From Nitrospinae bacterium AH_259_B05_G02_I21 (lineage in GTDB: Bacteria > JADFOP01): a stretch of 64,000 bases of DNA. Position 1 is the stretch's first letter. Each line of letters opens with the position of its first letter. Shown here one piece after another: positions 55,235-64,000 of this stretch. Position numbers and translations under genes: made by a program. The notes beneath the pieces are model-generated. The model saw only the letters and a program-made list of their open reading frames with translations. It ran no database searches and was not told the origin of the DNA. The stretch lies in NCBI GenBank assembly GCA_027717595.1, contig JALLOF010000003.1, forward strand, positions 37,006-101,005. The letters run 5' to 3'.

Positions 55235-55963
55235 TTACCCCTCGGGCTGAAAGTGAAACCCAAAGTGGATTCCCAGGGAATCATCCGGGAACGTCTCCGG
55301 CAGAGGCGGCAGGGGCGCAGAGTGTATGACCGCCCGCAAGGCCGACTGATCGAGGTAGCTCAGGCCCGAGCTCCGCTCTATGACAGGTTGCTCGACGGTG
55401 CCGTCACGGAGAATACGAAAGGCCAAAATCACCGTCCTGGTCTCCCCGGCGGGGACCCCGTGGGCCACCGGGTCCCAATTGGCCGAGACCTTCCGCTCCA
55501 CCGCCCGCAGATAGTAGGTGAAGGGAAAGGACGCCGCATCGACCGAAAGGGCCGTCCCTCCCGCTGAAGATTTAGCCATCAGGGTCTTCTTCGGGACCGG
55601 CCTCTCCTTAGGTGCCGGAGCGGCATCCAGCGCGCGTTTCTTAAGAAGCGGGGGCTGTTTGAGCTTCGCCTTAGAGGGAAGCTTAAGGCTGCGTTCGGCC
55701 GGTGCCTTCATGTCCTTGCGCGACACCGCCGCCACTCGCTTGCGCACCGGCGGGGCGAGGCCCGCCGCGGCCGCCTTCGTTCCCCCCGCCACCTCAACCA
55801 GGTTCACCGTGTAGACGGGCCCCTTGAACAAAGGAGGCCGGTTCATCATCGAGTACGTGACGATCCCGCTCAAGACGAGACCGTGGACGACTGCCGATGT
55901 AGCCGCCAGCCAAAGCAGCGATCGGCGAAAAGCCCGGTCGGGAGCCGGCGACAAGAGGTCCAT
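55235..55963 (-). CDS. tolA: TolA/TonB-like energy-transducing protein
   Basis: 242 residues: one N-terminal membrane helix (LLWLAATSAVVHGLVLSGIV), a Lys/Ala/Pro-rich stalk and a C-terminal TonB/TolA-type domain (YYLRAVERKVSANWDP; FRILRDGTVEQPVIERSSG). The stalk is short compared with E. coli TolA. By position between tolR and tolB it fills the TolA role, but the C-terminal domain reads closer to TonB. Confidence 0.85.
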   Translation of the reverse strand: MDLLSPAPDRAFRRSLLWLAATSAVVHGLVLSGIVTYSMMNRPPLFKGPVYTVNLVEVAGGTKAAAAGLAPPVRKRVAAVSRKDMKAPAERSLKLPSKAKLKQPPLLKKRALDAAPAPKERPVPKKTLMAKSSAGGTALSVDAASFPFTYYLRAVERKVSANWDPVAHGVPAGETRTVILAFRILRDGTVEQPVIERSSGLSYLDQSALRAVIHSAPLPPLPETFPDDSLGIHFGFHFQPEG

Positions 55964-55972
55964 CGCGTCTTA

Positions 55973-56392
55973 CTAATCAACCGGCTGGGTGACCATCCCC
56001 AGCCGCTCGATACCCGCTCGGCGCACCGCCGCCATCGCCTCGACCACGGCCCCGTAGGCGACCTCGCGGTCGGCCCTAAGGAAGACGGCTTCGCCCGGCC
56101 GGGCGCGGGCCACGAGCCGCAACTGACGCTCAAGCCCTTCCAGGCTCACCCGCTGGCGGTTGAGGTACATGCGCCGTTTCTTGGTCACCGTTACCACGAT
56201 GGGCTTCTCGACCCTGAGCGTCTTGCTCTTCTGGCGCGGAAGCTGGACATCAATGCCGTGTTGGAGCAGGGGTGCGGTGACCATGAAGATGATCAGCAAC
56301 ACCAAGAAAACGTCCACCAGGGGCGTGACGTTGATCTCCGAGAGGGTGGTCCCGACCATGGAACGGCGGGCCCTGAGGGGGGAGTCGGCCAT
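55973..56392 (-). CDS. tolR: TolR/ExbD proton-channel subunit
   Basis: 139 residues from ATG 56392. Start SEINVTPLVDVFLVLLIIFM includes the transmembrane aspartate (DVFLVLL) needed for proton use. The periplasmic domain has VFLRADREVAYGAVVEAM. It lies 5 bp after tolQ and 10 bp before the TolA-like gene. An in-frame TTG at 56401 is a less likely start. Confidence 0.93.
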   Translation of the reverse strand: MADSPLRARRSMVGTTLSEINVTPLVDVFLVLLIIFMVTAPLLQHGIDVQLPRQKSKTLRVEKPIVVTVTKKRRMYLNRQRVSLEGLERQLRLVARARPGEAVFLRADREVAYGAVVEAMAAVRRAGIERLGMVTQPVD

Positions 56393-56397
56393 GGGGC

Positions 56398-57180
56398 TCA
56401 AATCCTTCCGCGGACCTTCGCCCGACGGACAATCCCCATGAACTCGTCGGCGAAGCTGTCCATCTGGGTGGCGGCCGCTTTTACGCGGTTGACGTAGTAA
56501 TTGTAGGCGATGACGGCCGGCACCGCCGCGGCCAGGCCTGCGGCGGTGGCGATGAGCGCCTCGGCGATGCCAGGGGCCACCACGCTGATGGAGGTGGAAC
56601 CCCGCACCCCTATGCCCTGGAACGCCCCCATGACGCCCCAGACCGTTCCGAACAGCCCGATAAAGGGGGTCGTGCTGCCGGTGGTGGCCAGGAATGTGAG
56701 GGCCCGCTCCAGGCGGGTCACTTCCTCGGCCGCCACCCGCGCCAGGGTGCGCTGCACATCCTCGGTGATCTCGTGAATGGTGGCGGGCTCCTCGATCTCA
56801 TCATCGAGGGCTCCGCCGTGGGGGTTTCCTTCCTTGGCCGCTACCTGGTGCTGGCGAACCGTCCGATAGCCGGCCACGAACATCCGGGCCAGGGGGCTGA
56901 AGGGATAGGCCTTGGCCTCGGAGTTGATGACGGCCAGGTTGCGCTGTTCGAAGAAGGCCGACAAAAAGGCGGACGACTCTTTGCGGGCCTTGCGGAAGAG
57001 GAGATACTTGTGGGCGATGATGGCCCACGAGATGATCGAGAACAAAAGCAGCAGGAGCAAGACCGCCTTGGCCACGGGGCCGGCGATCAGAACCATTTCG
57101 GCTACCGTCCCGACCCCACCTAAGGGGGTGGCGAGAAACGGGAGCGCCTCTATGATGCCGACGGGATGGATGGCTGCCAT
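56398..57180 (-). CDS. tolQ: TolQ/ExbB proton-channel subunit
   Basis: 260 residues from ATG 57180. Three membrane segments, with conserved TTPFIGLFGTVWGVMGAFQGI and GIAEALIATAAGLAAAVPAVIAYN, the residues that line the TolQ-TolR proton path. It is the first gene of the operon, about 60 nt after the predicted start site. An in-frame TTG at 57198 is possible because no clear Shine-Dalgarno precedes the ATG. Confidence 0.93.
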   Translation of the reverse strand: MAAIHPVGIIEALPFLATPLGGVGTVAEMVLIAGPVAKAVLLLLLLFSIISWAIIAHKYLLFRKARKESSAFLSAFFEQRNLAVINSEAKAYPFSPLARMFVAGYRTVRQHQVAAKEGNPHGGALDDEIEEPATIHEITEDVQRTLARVAAEEVTRLERALTFLATTGSTTPFIGLFGTVWGVMGAFQGIGVRGSTSISVVAPGIAEALIATAAGLAAAVPAVIAYNYYVNRVKAAATQMDSFADEFMGIVRRAKVRGRI

Positions 57181-57246
57181 AGGAGATGGCGGTGTCAAGG
57201 TAACCCTTATTGAATCAGTCTGTTATGGCGACTCAAACTGCCCACT

Positions 57247-57275
57247 ATTGTAGACGAGTCACCGGGGCCTGTCAA
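57247..57275 (-). promoter_or_regulatory. sigma-70 promoter of the tol-pal operon
   Basis: Minus strand: TTGACA (57275-57270), a 17-bp spacer and TACAAT (57252-57247). It is the only convincing promoter in the interval before tolQ and would drive tolQ, tolR, the tolA-like gene, tolB, pal and cpoB. Confidence 0.75.
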
Positions 57276-57355
57276 CGGAAATTTCCCGGACTCACCGCCA
57301 GGAAAGGCAACCACCGTGAGGGGAAAGGCGAGCAGGCAGGGGCTCTTCGCGCTCC

Positions 57356-59233
57356 TTACGTCTCCCCTCGCCCAGCCCGGCGTCCCCGTCTGGCCCGGGC
57401 TTTCCAGTAGAGGAGGTTATAGCCGTTCTCAAACGCGTTGACGCTCGCCACGATGACGTCCGGGGAGGTTCCCGCCGTCATGACCTGATTCTTCTTGTAG
57501 TCTTTCAGGGTCATGCTGGCCTCCACGACGGCGTCGGTGCCGGCGGTCTCGATGGCCACGTTGAAGTCGAGCAGGCGGACCTTGAACCCACCATGTTGCT
57601 CGATGCTCTTGCGCAGGGCATTGAGGACGGCATCAACCGGCCCCACGCCCTCAGCCCGCTCCGTGACCCGCTCGCCCAGGAACTGAACGGTGACCTCGGC
57701 CTCAGCCCGGGCGTGCTTCTTCGTGGTGACCTGGAAGTCCTCCACCGTGAGCACCGGTTCGTAGGGCGACAGCCCCTTGAAGACATCATCGATGATGAGG
57801 CGCAGGTCGCCCTTGAGCAACGGCTTGCCCTTGTCTTCGATGAAGTCGCGGGCCAAGGCGTGGACTTTCTCCAGGTGCTCGTCCTCGAGGGCGAGGCCTA
57901 ACTCCCGCTGAACGATGGTCGCCAGCTTCTCCGGCGTTGGAACCCGCTTCAAGCGCAGACGGTCCTTGGAAGGCACCAGGCGTTCGGGCCGGTCGTAGAT
58001 GCGGAGAGCCAACAGGCGGTCAATCTCCTCAGACAGCGGCTCCACGCTGGGGGGGCTCGGCAGCACCCGCAGGGCCGCTCGGGGGTCTTTGAGACCGTTG
58101 CCGGTGGCCACACACAGAATCGATTGGTCGGGAGAGATGATCCCCCGCTCGAGCAGGAGGGGTACGGCCGCCAGGCCAGCGACGGCCGAGGGCTCGCAAA
58201 AGATACTCTCCTCCTTGGCCAACAACTGCTGGGTCCTGAGGATCTCCTCATCGGGCATCGCCACGGCCGCCCCACCGCTCTCCCGGAGAGCCCGAAGCGC
58301 CTTGAGGCCGTCGATGGGGTCGCCAGCGGCGATGGCGCTACAGGAGGTATCGGGCCTCACCACGGGCGTCACCTCCTCGGCCTGAGCCTCGAAGGCCTCC
58401 ACGATGGGCGCACAACCGGCCGCCTGGACACCGATCATCTGCGGAGTCTGATCGATGAGGTCGAGCTCCAAAAACTCCTTGAACCCCTTCCAGATGCTCG
58501 CCAGATTGGTGCCGCAGCCCATGGGAACGATGACCACCCCCGGCGTCTTCCAGTAGAGCTGCTCGACGATCTCATAGGCCTGGCTCTTTTGGCCGTCGGC
58601 CCGGAAGGCGAAGTCCCCCGCCAAGTAGAAGCCGTGCTTGGCGGTCATCTCAACGGTGAGCCGGGCGGCATCGTCGTAAGTGCCGCGGACCTGGATGACG
58701 CGGGCCCCGTAGGCCAGCGTCTGGGAGATCTTGCCGATGGAGACCCCATCAGGGATGAGGACGTAGCAGGGAATCTGCGCCTTGGCGGCGTACGCGCTCA
58801 CCGAGGCGGCCATATTACCCGTGGAGGCGACCCCGATGGCCCGGGCGCCGAGCTCGCGGGCCTTGGTGATCTCGACCATCGAGCCGCGGTCTTTAAAGGC
58901 CCCCGTTGGGTTTTGTCCCTCCTCCTTGAGCAACAACCGCTTGACCCCCAGTTGCGAGGCCAAGTTCTTAAGCTCAAACAGCGGTGTCCCGCCCTCGTTG
59001 AGGGAGATGAGGTCCCGGGTGTTGTCAATGGGGTAGAAGTCGAGGTACTTGAGCGCCGAGATGGGTGAGTTCTTCAGGCTGTAGTGGTTGAGGCGGTTGC
59101 GGATGTAGTCGTAGTCGTACTTTACATCCAGGGGCCCCAAGCACTTCAGGCATCGGGTAGCCGTCTGGCGCTCGGACCACTGTTCGCCGCAGGCGATGCA
59201 CTCCAGGTAATATCGGGTCGGGTCGCTCTTCAT
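57356..59233 (-). CDS. thrC: threonine synthase fused to a LeuA-type allosteric domain
   Basis: 625 residues. Residues 1-400: zinc ribbon (Cys12, Cys15, Cys28, Cys31) and a fold-type II PLP enzyme with Lys114 in NPTGAFKDRGSM, ASTGNMAASVSAYAA and VPMGCGTNL, which converts phosphohomoserine to threonine. Residues about 468-610: a domain with LIIDDVFKGLSPYEPVLTVE, GVGPVDAVLNALRKSIE and LLDFNVAIETAGTDAVVEAS, the pattern of the LeuA dimerisation/regulatory domain of 2-isopropylmalate and citramalate synthases. This fusion is unusual: ThrC regulation normally uses SAM or none. Control by leucine or isoleucine is inference. Confidence 0.92.
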   Translation of the reverse strand: MKSDPTRYYLECIACGEQWSERQTATRCLKCLGPLDVKYDYDYIRNRLNHYSLKNSPISALKYLDFYPIDNTRDLISLNEGGTPLFELKNLASQLGVKRLLLKEEGQNPTGAFKDRGSMVEITKARELGARAIGVASTGNMAASVSAYAAKAQIPCYVLIPDGVSIGKISQTLAYGARVIQVRGTYDDAARLTVEMTAKHGFYLAGDFAFRADGQKSQAYEIVEQLYWKTPGVVIVPMGCGTNLASIWKGFKEFLELDLIDQTPQMIGVQAAGCAPIVEAFEAQAEEVTPVVRPDTSCSAIAAGDPIDGLKALRALRESGGAAVAMPDEEILRTQQLLAKEESIFCEPSAVAGLAAVPLLLERGIISPDQSILCVATGNGLKDPRAALRVLPSPPSVEPLSEEIDRLLALRIYDRPERLVPSKDRLRLKRVPTPEKLATIVQRELGLALEDEHLEKVHALARDFIEDKGKPLLKGDLRLIIDDVFKGLSPYEPVLTVEDFQVTTKKHARAEAEVTVQFLGERVTERAEGVGPVDAVLNALRKSIEQHGGFKVRLLDFNVAIETAGTDAVVEASMTLKDYKKNQVMTAGTSPDVIVASVNAFENGYNLLYWKARARRGRRAGRGET

Positions 59234-59301
59234 CGGCTCCGGGGGGAGAAGATGACTTGGCTCGGCTCCAGCAAAACGGCCACCGAGGACCGCAGGCGGC
59301 G

Positions 59302-61950
<2,649 letters not shown>

Positions 61951-62007
61951 GTATCTGCCTCCGACGACTGCCGCGGGGCGACCCAAGAGGTGGGCCGGCC
62001 TGCGACC

Positions 62008-63684
62008 TCAAATCACGATGGTCTCCCTGTGAGTCCCGAAGACCTCACGAAGCGTATCGCTGATCTCGCCAAGCGAGGTGTAGACGCGCACCGAATCCAG
62101 GATGTGCGGCACGAGGTTGTCGGCGCCTTGTGCCGCCTTTTTCAGGCTCCCGCGGGCCCGGGCCACAGCGTCGTTGTCCCGCTCGGCCTTGATTTTCTTG
62201 AGGGCCTCAACCTGGCGCCGCTCGCCCTCGGGGTCGACTTTGTGTGTCTCCGGGGCGACCTCGTCCTCGTCGACATACTCATTGACGCCGACGACCAGGG
62301 TCCGCTCCTCCTCGACGGCCCGCTGCCACCTGAAGGCGCTCTCTTGGATCTCGCTCTGGATGTAGCCGGCTTCGATGGCCTTGAGCACCCCTCCGGCGGC
62401 GTCGATCTTCTCGATGTACTCCTCGGCCCGGCGCTCCAACTCATCGGTGAGGGCCTCGATGCAGTAAGAACCACCCAGGGGGTCTACTGTACCGTCCACG
62501 CCACTTTCGTGAGCGACAACCTGCTGGGTGCGAAGCGCAATGGTGGCGGCTTTCTCGGTGGGGAGACTCAGCGCCTCGTCCATGCTGTTGGTGTGGAGGC
62601 TTTGCGTGCCTCCGAGGACGGCCGCCAGGCACTGGACGGTGACCCGAACGATGTTGTTCTCCGGCTGCTGGGCCGTAAGAGTTGAGCCCCCGGTCTGGGT
62701 GTGGAAGCGCAGCAGCCAGCTCGCCGGCCGCTTGGCCCCGAACCGCTCCCGCATGATGCGAGCCCACAGGCGCCGGGCGGCCCGGAACTTCGCCACCTCC
62801 TCCAGAAAATCGTTGTGGACGTTGAAGAAGAACGAGATGCGCGAGGCGAAGGCGTCCACATCGAGGCCGACCTCCAGCGCCGCCTGCACGTAGGTGATGC
62901 CGTTGGCCAGCGTGAAGGCGAGCTCCTGGGCGGCGGTGCTCCCGGCCTCGCGGATGTGGTAGCCGCTGACCGAGATGCTATTCCACTGCGGCAGGTGCTC
63001 GCTGCAGAAGCGAAAGGTGTCGGTGATGAGCCGCATGCTGGGCTCAGGCGGATAGATGTAGGTCCCCCGGGCGATGTACTCCTTCAGGATGTCGTTCTGG
63101 AGGGTGCCGCGAAGCTGCTCGGCCTTGACCCCCTGCTTCTCCCCAACGGCGACGTAGAGGGAAAGGAGGATGGCCGCCGTGGCGTTGATAGTCATGGAGG
63201 TCGAGACCTTATCGAGCGGAATCCCCTCCAGGAGCACCTCCACATCGTTGAGGGTATCGATGGGCACGCCGGTCTTTCCCACCTCCCCGTAGGCCATTGC
63301 GTGGTCGGAGTCGTAGCCCATCTGGGTCGGCAGGTCGAAGGCCACCGACAACCCCGTCTGGCCGCGGCTCAACAGGTAGCGGAACCGCTCGTTGGTCTCG
63401 CGGGCCGAGCCGAAGCCCGCGTACTGGCGCATGGTCCAAAGCCGGCCGCGGTACATCGTGGGCTGGATGCCTCGGGTGTATGGGTACTGGCCGGGAAAGC
63501 CGAGCTTCGCCTCGTACTCCTCCCAGGAGCCGTCCGAAGGCGCATAGACGCACGGAAGCTCGATGCCCGAGGCGGTCTCGAAGCGCTCCTTGCGCTCGGG
63601 ATGCTTCTCGATGGTCGGGGCCAACACCTCGTCTTGCCAGAGCTTCAACTGCTCTTCGACGACCCGGCCCGACGGCTTGCCCAT
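62008..63684 (-). CDS. methylmalonyl-CoA mutase large (catalytic) subunit
   Basis: 558 residues from ATG 63684 with GAGGGAGG eight bases upstream. The TIM-barrel half of a B12-dependent acyl-CoA mutase: [54 protein letters not shown] and the C-terminal [13 protein letters not shown] region. It lacks the B12-binding domain, so a separate small subunit must be encoded outside the window. With the biotin-carrier gene upstream, propionyl-CoA metabolism is likely, but related mutases use other acyl-CoAs. Confidence 0.93.
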   Translation of the reverse strand: MGKPSGRVVEEQLKLWQDEVLAPTIEKHPERKERFETASGIELPCVYAPSDGSWEEYEAKLGFPGQYPYTRGIQPTMYRGRLWTMRQYAGFGSARETNERFRYLLSRGQTGLSVAFDLPTQMGYDSDHAMAYGEVGKTGVPIDTLNDVEVLLEGIPLDKVSTSMTINATAAILLSLYVAVGEKQGVKAEQLRGTLQNDILKEYIARGTYIYPPEPSMRLITDTFRFCSEHLPQWNSISVSGYHIREAGSTAAQELAFTLANGITYVQAALEVGLDVDAFASRISFFFNVHNDFLEEVAKFRAARRLWARIMRERFGAKRPASWLLRFHTQTGGSTLTAQQPENNIVRVTVQCLAAVLGGTQSLHTNSMDEALSLPTEKAATIALRTQQVVAHESGVDGTVDPLGGSYCIEALTDELERRAEEYIEKIDAAGGVLKAIEAGYIQSEIQESAFRWQRAVEEERTLVVGVNEYVDEDEVAPETHKVDPEGERRQVEALKKIKAERDNDAVARARGSLKKAAQGADNLVPHILDSVRVYTSLGEISDTLREVFGTHRETIVI

Positions 63685-63703
63685 TGCTTGAACCTCCCTC
63701 GGC

Positions 63704-64000
63704 CTACTCGATGACCACCAGGGTGTCTCCAGCCTCGGTGGAGTCGCCCGCCTGGACACGCACCGCCGTCACCTGTCCGGCCTTCGGGGCCTTGAGTTCG
63801 TTCTCCATCTTCATCGCTTCGAGCACGATGACCCCCTGGCCCTCTTCCACTTCGTCGCCCTCAGCGACCAGCACCGTCACCACACGGCCAGGCATGCTGG
63901 AGCTCACCTCGGCCGGTCCCTCGGCCACCATTGCCGCCTTCTGGTCGCGCAGCAGCTTCCGGCGCTCGCCCAAGACCTCCAGGACGTAGGAGCGTCCACC
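63704..64000 (-). CDS. biotin carboxyl carrier domain protein, 5' part outside window
   Basis: The open frame continues through base 64000, so this is the C-terminal end of a longer protein. It ends in a biotinyl domain with [19 protein letters not shown] and EAMKMENEL, whose lysine is the biotinylation site. It lies 19 bp upstream of the mutase. It is probably the biotin carrier of propionyl-CoA (or another acyl-CoA) carboxylase. It is distinct from the AccB at 7808. Confidence 0.85.
   Translation of the reverse strand, partial: GGRSYVLEVLGERRKLLRDQKAAMVAEGPAEVSSSMPGRVVTVLVAEGDEVEEGQGVIVLEAMKMENELKAPKAGQVTAVRVQAGDSTEAGDTLVVIE

Overview
The window reads as chromosomal DNA from a high-GC (by eye about 63-66%) Gram-negative bacterium. 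A complete Tol-Pal cluster, several predicted outer-membrane or periplasmic lipoproteins and a PilM homologue point to a two-membrane envelope. Menaquinone-type UbiE/MenG, a four-subunit fumarate reductase/succinate dehydrogenase, superoxide reductase, a ferritin-like protein, an archaeal-type glutamate-synthase-like protein, RqcH/NFACT and a split methylmalonyl-CoA mutase suggest an uncultured, micro-oxic or facultatively anaerobic lineage (Nitrospinota, Tectomicrobia, Methylomirabilota or Desulfobacterota-like). The sequence alone does not fix the phylum.

Layout. 0.1-2 kb: tRNA-Thr, ubiE/menG and a lipoprotein. 2.1-6.4 kb: a promoter followed by a class V aminotransferase, serA and purA. 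6.4-11.6 kb (minus): one operon pilM-aroB-aroQ-efp-accB-accC behind a good sigma-70 promoter. 11.6-15.3 kb: a site-2 protease, khpA and a TPR/periplasmic-binding lipoprotein-activator-like protein. 15.3-19.75 kb: an AT-rich island holding one giant GHKL (sacsin-like) ATPase with a C-terminal nuclease-like domain. 19.8-23.75 kb: ponA (PBP1A) and rarA, divergent from back-to-back promoters. 23.8-26.3 kb: a second AT-rich accessory block with an IS1595-family transposase and companion ORF, an odd class II tRNA with a UGA anticodon, a winged-helix protein, a 37-residue basic peptide, many hairpins and a MITE-like palindrome. 26.3-31.4 kb: yicC-rpoZ-coaBC-udg (minus), divergent from rqcH. 31.4-37.1 kb: hflK-hflC, a strong terminator, then pgi/pmi-lepA-lepB; rsmA converges. 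38-45.4 kb: mdh, frdABCD-type succinate dehydrogenase, sucCD, ndk and a small coupled ORF, ending in a strong terminator; this is a contiguous TCA-cycle block. 45.4-50.7 kb: glutamate-synthase-like protein, superoxide reductase, ferritin-like protein, an Rrf2 regulator and an alternative sigma factor. 50.7-53.2 kb: a frameshifted J-domain gene, purE, tsaC. 52.4-57.3 kb (minus): tolQ-tolR-tolA-like-tolB-pal-cpoB behind a strong promoter. 57.4-64 kb (minus): a threonine synthase fused to a LeuA-type regulatory domain, alaS, methylmalonyl-CoA mutase large subunit and the end of a biotin-carrier gene cut by the window edge.

Most genes are ordinary housekeeping genes. The points that deserve attention are the giant ATPase-nuclease-like protein, the threonine synthase-LeuA-domain fusion, the accessory block with its unusual tRNA and wHTH/basic-peptide pair, the sigma factor with altered -10-recognition residues, and several leader hairpins. 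Many promoters have near-consensus TTGACA boxes with 15-18-bp spacers; several of them also decide start codons.
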